The notes below the pieces were generated by a model, which made no database searches, was not told where the DNA came from, and worked only from the letters and a program-made list of their open reading frames with translations. DNA of 64,000 nt from Ferrimonas aestuarii. Lineage in GTDB: Bacteria > Pseudomonadota > Gammaproteobacteria > Enterobacterales > Shewanellaceae. The position numbers and the translations under genes were made by a program. Shown one piece after another: positions 45,185 to 54,569 of this stretch (within the stretch, counting starts at the first letter, position 1; each line of letters opens with the position of its first letter). The stretch lies in NCBI RefSeq assembly GCF_005116665.1, contig NZ_SWCJ01000005.1, positions 1-64,000 on the forward strand, written 5' to 3'.

Positions 45185-47586
45185 TGATACGTCAATTAAA
45201 AGCCACGTTTGATCGGGCTCGTCATTACTACTTGACGGTGATCCTGACCCTAACCCTCACCCTATCCATGGTGATCTCAGTATTCAGTTTGGTGGATTTG
45301 GTGTTCTTTACCCCTCTGCCTTATGACAAGGCCGAGGAGCTGCACCTCGTTGAGGGCAAAGTGGTCCTGCCATCCGGGCTATTCGACGGCAATAACCCTC
45401 AGTTTATTGAGTATCTCGAGAAAAACTTGCCAGAGGATCATCAGCTGGCAGCCTATCACCGCTGGAGCGAATATAAGTTATCGGAGCGTCCAGCTAAGCC
45501 CACCGTTGAGGTTCGCCTTGCGACCCATAACCTGTTCTCTTTGTTGGGGGTAAAGCCGATTCTAGGTCGAACCTTTGATGAAACCGAGGCCACGGGCAAT
45601 GCCCAGCCTTCGCTGCTGCTTGGGTATCGAGCCTGGCAGCAGTGGTTTGAAGGCAATCCTCAAATCATTGGTCAAAAGGTTCAGCTTAACCAGCGCCGCT
45701 TCACTGTGGTTGGCATTTTGCCCGATGACTTGACCCTTCCTGGAACCCACAACATCAATGATGCCCTGTGGTTACCTATGGACATGGACGAGAGCCTGAA
45801 AATCAAAGGTTCTCAAAGTTACATGGGGGATTACAAAACCCTGCTGAGGGCGCCGGTCAGCCATGATCTGGCGACCCTCGACGAGCGCCTACACAAGTTG
45901 CAAAATGAGGCCGGTGAACTTTACACCCCAGAGGTGATGAAGCAGTTTGAGATCAAGGCGATCCGCACACCCATGAAAGACTCCATCAGTGCTGGCAGCG
46001 AAACCTTAGTGCTGCTGCTGTTCTCTGGGGTGATGGCTTTGATGCTCATCGCGCTGATCAACTTGTCTGGCATGCAGATGGCCAGAGCCATCGCTCGGGT
46101 CAAGACGGTGGCGGTAAGCTTTGCCTTTGGCGCCACCAATGCTCAGATCATGAAAGAGGCTCTGCGTCACCACTTGGTGGTGGTTGGCAGCTCGGTGCTG
46201 ATGGGGCTGATATTGGCGTTGGTGGGTTTTCAATTTATTGAACTGCTGGCGGCCGGGGCGATTGCTCGCTTGGATACCCTCAGCATCAGCTTTAACACCT
46301 TGATGTTCTGCGTTGGACTGACCCTGATCATTGCCCTGCTGTTTGCGTGGATTGAGATGAGGGCCGTTAATGAAACTCAGCTTATCACTAGCTTACAGGC
46401 CAGTGGTAAAGGGGTGGGTAAGCAGATGTCGGCGGGCGTTAGCCACCTGCTCATTGGGGTGCAAACGGCGCTGTCATTCTTGATTTTGTTGGCAACCTGT
46501 CATGTGGTGTTCTTTACCTTGGCCGAAGCCAATCGCAGCCCTGGCATTGAGACCGACAACCGCTGGAGTGTGACGGTGAAATACCGCGCCTTGGAATCCA
46601 AAGAGGAACGCATTGCGAGTCACCGCAGCGTGCTCAATGAGTTGGCCAGTCTCACTGGGGTAACCAAGGTGACTCACGCCTCTGAGCCTCAACCGCCGGA
46701 GGAGCTTAACCTAGACCGCGTATTGAACGAGCAAGGGGACTACATTATGCAGGCCAGGCGCTTGCATGTGGGCCAAGGCTATTTCGATGCGTGGGGAATG
46801 CCGGTGGAGGGGCAGAACTTCTCCGCAGGTGACGGCGAGCTAAGTGATTATCCGGTGATCGTCAGTGCCAACCTTGCTAAGCGCATCGCGGGCAGTGAGA
46901 GTGAGATGCTAGGGCAGAAGATCAGCTCCAATGGCAAGCGCTTTTATCAAGTGGTTGGCGTGGTTCCTGAGATTCAGGTTCCAGGAGAATCGAGCCTTGA
47001 GCAGAGCGTTATCTACACCCCCAGAGGCTTTAAAGGCTGGGCTAAGCAAACTTATCTGCTACAAACGGATGAACGTTTCGCCTCGTCAGATCTGATGTTA
47101 ACCCTAGTGGAGATGCTGGGGCGGGTGCATCCTGAGCTGGAGGTCACTCACGCCGACTCCATCACCAATATGTTTGATCGATATCGTGCTCGCCACATCG
47201 CGGCCGCAGGAGTGTCGTCGCTGTTGGCGGTGATCTCCGTGCTGATGGTGGTTGCCGGCGTCAGTGGGATCGTTGGTTACCTGCTGCGCTCACGGCGATA
47301 CAATCTGGGCGTGAAATTGGCCATGGGAGCCAAGGTGCAGCGGCTGTTTAAAGAGAGCTTTTCTGAGCTGCTGTTGCCGGTATTGTTTAGTTTGTGGGTG
47401 GCCTTTAGCTTCAGCTTTATGATGATTGGCTATGGTCGCACCCTTCCCACCTTGGACGTCAGTGTGGATTGGGGGCTGCTAGTTGCAGTGATTGTGGGCT
47501 TTATCCTGCTGGTAACTGTGGTGGCGTACTTCCCCATTCGCCAAGTGCTTTATGACGACCCCATCAAAGCACTGCGAAACGAGTAG
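45181..47586 (+). CDS. Large MacB/FtsX-type ABC permease (duplicated)
   Basis: An 801-residue permease with two copies of the MacB periplasmic core plus FtsX module. Segment 1 is at the N terminus (VILTLTLTLSMVISVFSLVDLVFF, then PLPYDKAEELHLV). A periplasmic domain, three segments (about 278-395), another segment near 420, a second periplasmic domain (about 445-675) and three final segments complete it. This layout resembles the duplicated permeases called ADOP. Together with the adaptor and ATPase it probably forms an efflux or immunity pump. A terminator follows. Confidence 0.88.
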   Translation: MMIRQLKATFDRARHYYLTVILTLTLTLSMVISVFSLVDLVFFTPLPYDKAEELHLVEGKVVLPSGLFDGNNPQFIEYLEKNLPEDHQLAAYHRWSEYKLSERPAKPTVEVRLATHNLFSLLGVKPILGRTFDETEATGNAQPSLLLGYRAWQQWFEGNPQIIGQKVQLNQRRFTVVGILPDDLTLPGTHNINDALWLPMDMDESLKIKGSQSYMGDYKTLLRAPVSHDLATLDERLHKLQNEAGELYTPEVMKQFEIKAIRTPMKDSISAGSETLVLLLFSGVMALMLIALINLSGMQMARAIARVKTVAVSFAFGATNAQIMKEALRHHLVVVGSSVLMGLILALVGFQFIELLAAGAIARLDTLSISFNTLMFCVGLTLIIALLFAWIEMRAVNETQLITSLQASGKGVGKQMSAGVSHLLIGVQTALSFLILLATCHVVFFTLAEANRSPGIETDNRWSVTVKYRALESKEERIASHRSVLNELASLTGVTKVTHASEPQPPEELNLDRVLNEQGDYIMQARRLHVGQGYFDAWGMPVEGQNFSAGDGELSDYPVIVSANLAKRIAGSESEMLGQKISSNGKRFYQVVGVVPEIQVPGESSLEQSVIYTPRGFKGWAKQTYLLQTDERFASSDLMLTLVEMLGRVHPELEVTHADSITNMFDRYRARHIAAAGVSSLLAVISVLMVVAGVSGIVGYLLRSRRYNLGVKLAMGAKVQRLFKESFSELLLPVLFSLWVAFSFSFMMIGYGRTLPTLDVSVDWGLLVAVIVGFILLVTVVAYFPIRQVLYDDPIKALRNE

Positions 47587-47606
47587 CGCTGGATTGGCGA
47601 CAACCT

Positions 47607-47636
47607 AAAAAAACGGCAGCCTAAGGGCTGCCGTTT
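47607..47636. terminator. Bidirectional terminator at the peptide locus end
   Basis: AAACGGCAGCC (47611-47621) pairs with 47626-47636. On the minus strand it runs into a T-tract of seven, serving slyD; on the plus strand it ends the permease operon. Confidence 0.85.
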
Positions 47637-47653
47637 GTCATTGTGCGTCGTGC

Positions 47654-48286
47654 TTAGTGGTGACCGTGGCCGCCACAGCACTGATGGTCTGGGCCTTTGC
47701 CTTCACCACAGTTGCCTTTGCCGCCACAGCACTCGTGTTCTTCGTGAGCTGGCTCTTCAGCAACGGCGCTGTCGCAACCTTCTTGCTCGTCGCAGCCGCC
47801 ACAGCCGCCGCCACAACCACCGGCACCGTGCAGGTGACCGTGAGCGATCTCCTCTTCGGTGGCTTCACGGATGTCCATCACTTCCACTTCGAAGTTCAGG
47901 GTAACGCCCGCCAGAGGGTGGTTGCCATCAACCACAACGGTGTCGTCTTTCACTTCGGTTACCGTAACCGGAGTTGGGCCCTGATCGGTCTCTGCCATGA
48001 AGCGCATGCCAGGAACGATGTTATCGATGCCACCAAAGGCTTCCAGCGGTACTTCCTGCTTTAGGCCATCTTGGTATGGGCCGTAGGCTTGCTCTGGGGC
48101 GATGCTGGCGCTGATCTTGTCGCCAACCACTTTGTCAGTCAGTTCAACTTCCAAACCCGGGATCAGGTTGTTGGTGCCGTGCATGTACTGCATTGGCTGG
48201 CCATCAAAGGAATCTTCAATGAGCTCGCCTTCGCCGTTGCGCAGGCGGTAGTGCATAGTCACTACGGTATTCGCAGCAATTTTCAT
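47654..48286 (-). CDS. slyD: FKBP-type peptidyl-prolyl isomerase SlyD
   Basis: A cytoplasmic prolyl isomerase and chaperone that also stores and delivers nickel. The FKBP domain with an inserted flap is at 1-150 (VVTMHYRLRNGEGELIEDS ... GTNNLIPGLEVEL). The C-terminal tail is very rich in Cys, His and Gly (GAGGCGGGCGGCDEQEGC and CCGGHGHH), the metal-binding tail. ATG 48286 has GGAGA six bases upstream; TTG 48298 would add four residues. About 210 residues, near E. coli SlyD (196). Confidence 0.95.
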   Translation of the reverse strand: MKIAANTVVTMHYRLRNGEGELIEDSFDGQPMQYMHGTNNLIPGLEVELTDKVVGDKISASIAPEQAYGPYQDGLKQEVPLEAFGGIDNIVPGMRFMAETDQGPTPVTVTEVKDDTVVVDGNHPLAGVTLNFEVEVMDIREATEEEIAHGHLHGAGGCGGGCGGCDEQEGCDSAVAEEPAHEEHECCGGKGNCGEGKGPDHQCCGGHGHH

Positions 48287-48389
48287 CCGGGTCTCCAAAA
48301 TACAATTCGGTGTGAAAGTGCCAAATCATACGGCTTTCAACGTCCATAGACCATGACTTATGCCGCATTTACACATCGGTTTGCTGCAA

Positions 48390-50129
48390 TTACAGTCGGC
48401 AGTCCTCTCGATAGGGACGAATTTCCGGGTAATTGCCCGCTTCAATCTGCTGCTTTAGGCCGTTCCAGTAGTCGGCGGTAAGCAGATCTCGATGCTGAGC
48501 TAGGAAGCTCTTGCGAATGGCAAGCCGCCCCAGCAGGAAGCGGCCAAACTCCTCAGGAAAGATGTCTTTGGGGCCCACGCTATACCACGGCTCGGCGGCC
48601 ATCTCATCTTCTGGGAAGCGAGGCTCAGGTATGGTGCGAAAGTTACAGTCGGTCATGTAATCAATTTCATCGTAATCGTAGAACACCACTCGGCCGTGGC
48701 GGGTCACGCCAAAGTTTTTAAACAACATGTCTCCGGGAAAGATATTGGCAGCGGCTAACTGTTTGATGGCGTTGCCGTACTCACCGACGCCATGGGCCAC
48801 CTGCTCATCATCTTCGGCGTTATCGAGGTAGATGTTTAATGGCACCATGCGCCGCTCTATGTAGAGGTGTTTGATGATGATGCGATCCTCCTCCACTTCC
48901 ACCTCTGAGGGAGCGACCTCGAGTAACTCCTCTAACAGGCTGGGGCTGAAGCGATGGCGAGGAAAGGCAAAATTGCGAAACTCTTGAGTGTCTGCCATGC
49001 GGCCAACTCGGTCGTGCTCTTTTACCAGATTGTATTTCTCTTGAACCTGCTGTTTGTTGCTCTCTTTTGGCGGTGCGAAGCGGTCTTTGATCAGCTTAAA
49101 CACCACGTCGTAGGAGGGCAGGGTAAATACGCTCATCACCATACCTTTGATTCCCGGAGCTATCACAAATTGATCGCTGGATTGGTTAAGGTGGCGCAGA
49201 AAATCTCGATAGAACTCGGTTTTGCCATGTTTTTGCAGGCCGATGGCGGTGTAAAGCTCTGCCCAGGATTTGTTGGGCATCAAGTGACGTAGGTAGCGTA
49301 GTAGTGCTGCCGGGCTCTGGGTGTCTACCATGAAGTAGGCGCGAGTGAAGCTAAAAACCACAGAGCAGTCATCCTGACGGGTGATCGCCGCATCCAGTAC
49401 CAAGCCATTGTCGCCATGGCGTACCGCCAAAATCAGCGGGGATTCTCCGTGATCGCCGATGATGCGGCCCACCAGATACGCGCCCTTGTTACGAAAGAAA
49501 ACCGGTTTGAGTAGCTCCAATGTGGTGGCACTGAGCTGTTTGAGCAGAGGGGTTAGCCGCTGTTCCAACTTGTCGAGATCGCCATCTAAATCTTCAAAGT
49601 GCGGCAGCAGGCGGGCAAAGTTAAACCCTTGGCGAAACGCATATTTACAGGCATGTGTCAGGGAAAAACGGTGGCACAATTGATTGGGAATAAAGGCGGC
49701 TCGGTGAGCACGCTCGGCGCGAATATAGAGGTGTTGATCATCCAGCCCTCGATGACGAAACAGGCGTGAGAACACCGAATTAAAGAAGGTTTCCGCCAGC
49801 TCTGCTTGAGGGTGCCCCTCCAGTAGGGTGCTGTAATCTGCCTTCGTTTGGCGCCACAGCTCGGTGGAGATGGTCAGACTGCCCAGTTTGGGCATCAGCG
49901 CCGCGACGGTTTCGGTGACTCGGCGGCTGTAGTAGCGAATCCGCTCTTTTTGTGCCCGCTGCACCCCGTGCCAATCGCCTTTAAGAAAGCGCTCTGGCGC
50001 GCCAGCGTTGATGCGGGAGAACAGGCGGTAGTGCTGGTCAAAGCCCGTCAGGATGCGATAGGCCAGCTGTTTGGGTGACGCTTGTTTGGGGGGATTCGCC
50101 TTCTGGGCGGGTTGGGAGCCGAATTCCAT
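48390..50129 (-). CDS. aceK: Isocitrate dehydrogenase kinase/phosphatase AceK
   Basis: AceK phosphorylates and dephosphorylates isocitrate dehydrogenase, sending carbon through the glyoxylate bypass. Length 579 matches E. coli. Kinase motifs include VIAPGIKGMVMSVFTLPSYDVVFK (ATP-binding loop and lysine) and VFYDYDEIDYMTDCNFR (metal-binding DYD). It is usually the third gene of aceBAK; here aceB and aceA are not adjacent, so it is expressed on its own. Confidence 0.96.
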   Translation of the reverse strand: MEFGSQPAQKANPPKQASPKQLAYRILTGFDQHYRLFSRINAGAPERFLKGDWHGVQRAQKERIRYYSRRVTETVAALMPKLGSLTISTELWRQTKADYSTLLEGHPQAELAETFFNSVFSRLFRHRGLDDQHLYIRAERAHRAAFIPNQLCHRFSLTHACKYAFRQGFNFARLLPHFEDLDGDLDKLEQRLTPLLKQLSATTLELLKPVFFRNKGAYLVGRIIGDHGESPLILAVRHGDNGLVLDAAITRQDDCSVVFSFTRAYFMVDTQSPAALLRYLRHLMPNKSWAELYTAIGLQKHGKTEFYRDFLRHLNQSSDQFVIAPGIKGMVMSVFTLPSYDVVFKLIKDRFAPPKESNKQQVQEKYNLVKEHDRVGRMADTQEFRNFAFPRHRFSPSLLEELLEVAPSEVEVEEDRIIIKHLYIERRMVPLNIYLDNAEDDEQVAHGVGEYGNAIKQLAAANIFPGDMLFKNFGVTRHGRVVFYDYDEIDYMTDCNFRTIPEPRFPEDEMAAEPWYSVGPKDIFPEEFGRFLLGRLAIRKSFLAQHRDLLTADYWNGLKQQIEAGNYPEIRPYREDCRL

Positions 50130-50230
50130 GGCTAAACCTCGACATCGTAAGCAGTTAACCTAACCTACCTCGGCGCCGCTTGCTTCTCAATTCAATTTCG
50201 CTACCCTTGCGACAAACGAGAGGAGTCATT

Positions 50231-50911
50231 GTGGAACTGAATTTTATTTTGGTCTCCCCAGCGCGGGGAGAAAACGTAGGAGCGGTGGCCAGAGCCATGA
50301 ACACCATGGGCTTTGAGCGCTTGGTGGTGGTCAACTCCGAGGCACATCTGTCGGAGGAAGCCAGCTGGGTTGCTCACGGCAGTCAGCACATATTGACCGA
50401 AGCGCACACCTTTGGCTCTCTAAAAGAGGCGGTGGCAGACCTAGATTTAGTGATTGCCAGCACCGCTCGTAAGCGGGGGGATAAGCGCAGCATCCATACA
50501 CCATCCCAGGCGGTAAAGCAGGTTGAGCAGTTGGGGCACGCCGCATCGAAAATCGGCTTGGTGTTTGGCTGTGAAGCATCCGGACTTTCCAATGACGATC
50601 TGGCACTGGCGGATCTGCTTACCACCATCCCTCTGGCCAACCCCTATCCCTCTTTAAATTTGGCCCAAGCGGCGATGCTTTATGCCTATGAGTTTTCTCA
50701 ACTGAGTTTGCCCGAGCAGGAAACCTCAGCTCAGCCAGCGCAACTGTCGGCGCTGAAATCTCGCTGCATAACTTTGGTTGATGAGTTAAGTCTTGCGGAG
50801 AATGATCCCGTCAGGCCTTGGCTGCAGGATAAGTTAGCTCTTGCTAACCAGCGCGATGTGGCCATGGCACACACCCTGTTGGGCGACATCGAAAAGGCCC
50901 TGAAAAAATAG
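50231..50911 (+). CDS. lasT: SPOUT RNA methyltransferase, TrmJ/LasT family
   Basis: A SpoU-class (SPOUT) RNA 2'-O-methyltransferase. The N-terminal segment NFILVSPARGENVGAVARAMNTMGF and the knot motifs LVFGCEASGLSNDDL and PLANPYPSLNLAQAAMLYAYE identify it. GTG 50231 with AGGAG five bases upstream is chosen; this gives 226 residues. Location before thrL-thrABC matches E. coli lasT (yjtD), so I favour that over trmJ itself, which sits elsewhere. The substrate RNA is not known from sequence. Confidence 0.82.
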   Translation: MELNFILVSPARGENVGAVARAMNTMGFERLVVVNSEAHLSEEASWVAHGSQHILTEAHTFGSLKEAVADLDLVIASTARKRGDKRSIHTPSQAVKQVEQLGHAASKIGLVFGCEASGLSNDDLALADLLTTIPLANPYPSLNLAQAAMLYAYEFSQLSLPEQETSAQPAQLSALKSRCITLVDELSLAENDPVRPWLQDKLALANQRDVAMAHTLLGDIEKALKK

Positions 50912-50914
50912 CCC

Positions 50915-50947
50915 TTGACATCATGGCGGATTCTAAGCCACTGTAGA
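50915..50947 (+). promoter_or_regulatory. Candidate thr operon promoter
   Basis: An exact TTGACA (50915-50920) lies 72 bases before thrL. The -10 is poor (CACTGT at 18 bases, or TGTAGA further on), so the assignment is tentative. Confidence 0.4.
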
Positions 50948-50991
50948 AAAACAGACGTAAGAAACTTATTCAGAAGGCTTTGCCGAATACT

Positions 50992-51066
50992 ATGCTAAAC
51001 CGCTTCGCTACCATCACAACAATCGTGATTACCACCACCGGTACCGGTGGGGGGGCGGGCTGCTAG
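50992..51066 (+). CDS. thrL: thr operon leader peptide ThrL
   Basis: A 24-residue leader peptide with seven threonines and three isoleucines (core ATITTIVITTTGTGG). E. coli ThrL has the same composition and works by attenuation: a ribosome stalls at Thr or Ile codons when charged tRNA is scarce. The regulatory codons run from 51010 to 51045. It ends 94 bases before thrA, with the attenuator in between. Confidence 0.92.
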   Translation: MLNRFATITTIVITTTGTGGGAGC

Positions 51067-51123
51067 TACCTGGATAACTTCAATCCAAATACTGATAAAA
51101 GCCCGCTCCCAGAGCGGGCTTTT
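51052..51123 (+). promoter_or_regulatory. thr operon transcription attenuator
   Basis: The terminator is AAAAGCCCGCTC-CCA-GAGCGGGCTTTT (51097-51108 with 51112-51123). Its first arm (51101-51109) can instead pair over nine bases, with one G-U, with GGGGCGGGC (51052-51060) at the end of thrL. A ribosome stalled upstream would leave this antiterminator free. Confidence 0.88.
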
Positions 51124-51160
51124 ATCGTTTCTGGGGTGGGCAAATGGAGAGGCTAAATAG

Positions 51161-53611
51161 ATGAAGGTTATGAAGTTCGGCGGTTCTTCGCTAGCGAATG
51201 CCAAACGATTTCAACAGGTTGCGCAATTGGCACTGAACAGTGTCGAGGGCTATTCCCTCGCGTTGGTGCTGTCGGCACCCCAAGGGGTAACCAACTCACT
51301 GGAGGCGGCGGTTCGCCGCGCTGTGGGTGGATTTAACGATGGCTTACTGGAACCGGTTGAAGCGAAACTGGCTGAGCTTCTCCAAGGCGCACAGCTGGAT
51401 GCCAAGGCTGCTGGAGCCCTAGAGGCGCAGTGGCGGCAGGAGCTTGATGGCGTACGTCAGCGCCTGCAAGGGGTGGCACTGTTGGGCCGCTGTCCTGATG
51501 AGGTGATCGCCGAGGTGATGGTGGTCGGAGAGCGGTTGTCGGTGCATCTGATGCTGGCCTTATTAGCCCAAAGCGGTGAGCGCTGCGCGCTGCTTGAGCC
51601 CCGCCGCTACCTAATGGCCCACGGTGAGCCGCTGGACTCTCAGGTGGACATTGAAGCCAGCCGCGCCCGTCTTGCCTCTCTGCCAGTGGGCGAATACCGC
51701 TTCTGGGTGATGCCAGGTTTTACCGCCAGCAATGAGATGGGTCAGGTGGTGACTCTGGGCCGTAACGGCTCTGATTACTCGGCGGCGGCGCTGGCGGCTT
51801 GTTTACATGCAGACAGTTGCGAGATCTGGACTGATGTGGATGGGGTCTACAGCGTTGACCCTCGTCTGGTACCGGATGCCAAGCTGCTGGAGCAGATGAG
51901 CTACCTCGAAGCGATGGAGCTGTCCTACTTCGGTGCCAAGGTGCTGCACCCCCGTACCATCGCCCCCATTGCCCATAATCAAATTCCTTGCCGCATTCGC
52001 AATACCTTGAATCCAGAAGCGCCGGGCACCTTGATCCACAAAGATGGCAGCGCCGACCAACCGGTGAAGGCGGTGAGTCATCTCGCCAAGCAGACCATGA
52101 TCAGTGTCTCCGGACCGGGCATGAAGGGCATGGTGGGCATGGCTGCTCGAGTGTTTGATGCCATCAGTTTGGCTGGGGTGTCTGTAAGCCTGATCACCCA
52201 AAGCTCGTCTGAATATTCCATCTCCTTCTGCGTGGACGCCAAGGATCAGCCTCGGGCAGTAAAAGCGCTGGAGTCTACCTTCGCCCTTGAGCTGAAAAGC
52301 GAAATGCTGGAGCCGCTGGAGCTGAAGCCAAATCTGGCCATCGTTACTTTGGTGGGCGAGGGCATGAAAACTCGCAAAGGCGTGGCTGCCCGATTTTTCC
52401 GCTCCTTAGCTCAAGGCTCAATCAACATCGCCGCCATTGCTCAGGGAAGCTCTGAGCGTGCTATCTCGGCGGTGATCAATAACGACGACGCCGAAGCGGC
52501 GCTGCGCATCTGCCACCAAAACTTCTTCGATAGCCGCATGTTTGTGGATGTGCTGCTGGTGGGCTGCGGTCAGGTTGGCCGTGAGCTACTGGGGCAGATT
52601 CAGCAGCAGCAATCGGCACTGAGTAAGCAGCAATTGGCGCTGCGGGTTTGTGCCATTGCCAACTCCAGACAGATGCTGCTCGACCGTCATGGTCTTGAGC
52701 TTGCGCACTGGCAGGACAAGCTTGCCAGTGGTGGTCAGCCCATGGATTTGGACGCCCTGTTCCAGTTTGCTCATGACGCGAAGCTGACCAACCCAGTGCT
52801 GGTGGACTGCAGTGCCAGCGGCGATCTGGCACTGCGCTATCTCGATGCCATGAATTCTGGACTGCACGTCGTGACCCCAAACAAGAAAGCCAATACCGGC
52901 GATTACGACTACTACCAAGCACTGAAGCACACCGCCCAGCGCCAGCGCCGTCAGTTCCTGTATGAAACCACCGTGGGCGCAGGTCTGCCGGTACTGGATA
53001 ACCTGCAAGGTTTGATGCGTGCTGGCGATGAGCTTAAGCGCTTCAGTGGTATTCTGTCTGGCTCGCTGTCCTACATCTTCGGTTTGTTGGAAGAGGGCCA
53101 CAGCCTGTCAGAAGCCACAGGACTTGCCAAAGACAAAGGCTTTACCGAGCCAGACCCTCGTGATGATTTATCTGGCATGGACGTGGCTCGTAAAGTATTG
53201 ATTTTGGCCCGTGAAGCGGGAATGGCGCTGGAGATGAGCGACATCGAAGTGGAGTCGGTGCTGCCCGCTGAGTTTGATGCCAGCGGCGATGTGGCGAGTT
53301 TCATGGCCAATCTGCCTAACGCGGATGAGCGGGTTGCTGCACGGGTGGCCGAGGCGAAGGCCAACGGTCAAGTTCTGCGCTATGTCGGTGCCATCGATAC
53401 CGATGGTCGCTGCAAAGTCTCGGTGCAAGCCGTAGGCGCCGACCATCCACTGTACGCCATTAAGGGCGGCGAGAATGCCCTGGCGTTTTACAGCCGTTAT
53501 TACCAACCGCTGCCATTTGTGTTGCGCGGCTATGGTGCCGGTACTGCGGTAACCGCCGCTGGGGTGTTCGCCGACATTCTGCGCACCCAAGCGTGGCAGA
53601 AGGAGGCCTAA
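51161..53611 (+). CDS. thrA: Aspartokinase I / homoserine dehydrogenase I ThrA
   Basis: A bifunctional enzyme that phosphorylates aspartate and reduces aspartate semialdehyde to homoserine. The kinase domain (1 to about 290) starts [17 protein letters not shown] and contains [16 protein letters not shown]. Two ACT domains for threonine binding follow (about 310-455). The dehydrogenase begins at [19 protein letters not shown] and has [14 protein letters not shown] and the [21 protein letters not shown] segment. Length 816 is close to E. coli (820). It heads thrABC. Confidence 0.98.
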   Translation: MKVMKFGGSSLANAKRFQQVAQLALNSVEGYSLALVLSAPQGVTNSLEAAVRRAVGGFNDGLLEPVEAKLAELLQGAQLDAKAAGALEAQWRQELDGVRQRLQGVALLGRCPDEVIAEVMVVGERLSVHLMLALLAQSGERCALLEPRRYLMAHGEPLDSQVDIEASRARLASLPVGEYRFWVMPGFTASNEMGQVVTLGRNGSDYSAAALAACLHADSCEIWTDVDGVYSVDPRLVPDAKLLEQMSYLEAMELSYFGAKVLHPRTIAPIAHNQIPCRIRNTLNPEAPGTLIHKDGSADQPVKAVSHLAKQTMISVSGPGMKGMVGMAARVFDAISLAGVSVSLITQSSSEYSISFCVDAKDQPRAVKALESTFALELKSEMLEPLELKPNLAIVTLVGEGMKTRKGVAARFFRSLAQGSINIAAIAQGSSERAISAVINNDDAEAALRICHQNFFDSRMFVDVLLVGCGQVGRELLGQIQQQQSALSKQQLALRVCAIANSRQMLLDRHGLELAHWQDKLASGGQPMDLDALFQFAHDAKLTNPVLVDCSASGDLALRYLDAMNSGLHVVTPNKKANTGDYDYYQALKHTAQRQRRQFLYETTVGAGLPVLDNLQGLMRAGDELKRFSGILSGSLSYIFGLLEEGHSLSEATGLAKDKGFTEPDPRDDLSGMDVARKVLILAREAGMALEMSDIEVESVLPAEFDASGDVASFMANLPNADERVAARVAEAKANGQVLRYVGAIDTDGRCKVSVQAVGADHPLYAIKGGENALAFYSRYYQPLPFVLRGYGAGTAVTAAGVFADILRTQAWQKEA

Positions 53612-53612
53612 T

Positions 53613-54569
53613 ATGGCTGAGCAAAATCGAGCGGTAACGGCTTACGCTCCCGCCTCCATGGGCAACGTCAGTGTGGGGTTTGATCTGCTTGGGGCGGCGC
53701 TGTCGCCCATCGACGGCAGCCTGTTAGGGGACCGGGTCAGCGTCAGCCGAGCCCAAAGCGACAAAATGAGCTTTGAGGCGTTTGGTGCCTATGCAGATGT
53801 GCTGCCTCAAAACCCTCAAGACAACATCGTGCTGCAGGCGGCGGAGGCGTTCTTTGCCAAAAGCGGCCTAGCCCCTGAGCCGTTGGCACTGAAACTTGAG
53901 AAAAACCTGCCTGTGGGCAGTGGCCTAGGCTCCAGCGCCAGTTCTGTAGTGGCGGCCTGTGCGGCCTTAAACCGCTTTTATGAAGATGCGCTTGAGCCCA
54001 AAGCTTTGCTGCAACTGATGGGCGAATTGGAAGGACGCATCTCCGGCTCCATCCATTACGACAACGTCGCGCCCAGTTACCTAGGAGGGCTGCAGCTGAT
54101 GATGGCAGACTTTGCCCGGAAGCTGCCGTCGTTCCAACAGTGGTATTGGGTGACGGCCTATTCTGGCATCAGTTTGTCTACGGCTAAGATGCGAGCGCTG
54201 TTGCCTGAGGCGTATGACAAAGCCACCAGCATCGCATTTGGTCAGAACTTGGCGGTGTTTGTGGACGCTTGCCACCGCCAAGATGAGCAGCAGGCGCTGA
54301 GCGTACTCAAAGATGAGCTGGCAGAGCCATACCGAGCGCCGCACATTCCCGGATTTTTGGCGGCCAAGGCCGCTCTTGAGGAGTTAGGAGCCTCTGCCGT
54401 CGGGATCTCTGGCTCAGGCCCAACCCTGTTTGCGGTGTGCCGTGACCAAGCCAGCGCCGAGCGTGCACTGGCCTACCTAAATCAATGTTATCTGGCCAAC
54501 GCCAGAGGCTTCGCCCACATCTGCCGTTTGGCGGATGAGGGAGTCCAATACCAAAGCGAGAAACTGTAA
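53613..54569 (+). CDS. thrB: Homoserine kinase ThrB
   Basis: A GHMP-family kinase that phosphorylates homoserine. The ATP-binding motif LPVGSGLGSSASSVVAA is intact, and the N terminus APASMGNVSVGFDLLG and the C-terminal GISGSGPTLFAV are conserved. Length 318 matches E. coli (310). It starts 2 bases after the thrA stop, and its stop overlaps the thrC ATG (TAATG). Confidence 0.97.
   Translation: MAEQNRAVTAYAPASMGNVSVGFDLLGAALSPIDGSLLGDRVSVSRAQSDKMSFEAFGAYADVLPQNPQDNIVLQAAEAFFAKSGLAPEPLALKLEKNLPVGSGLGSSASSVVAACAALNRFYEDALEPKALLQLMGELEGRISGSIHYDNVAPSYLGGLQLMMADFARKLPSFQQWYWVTAYSGISLSTAKMRALLPEAYDKATSIAFGQNLAVFVDACHRQDEQQALSVLKDELAEPYRAPHIPGFLAAKAALEELGASAVGISGSGPTLFAVCRDQASAERALAYLNQCYLANARGFAHICRLADEGVQYQSEKL

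Noticed and set aside
36611..47586. Possible insertion of the peptide locus by a mobile element
   Set aside because: No integrase, transposase, tRNA or flanking direct repeat was found, so the route of acquisition stays open.
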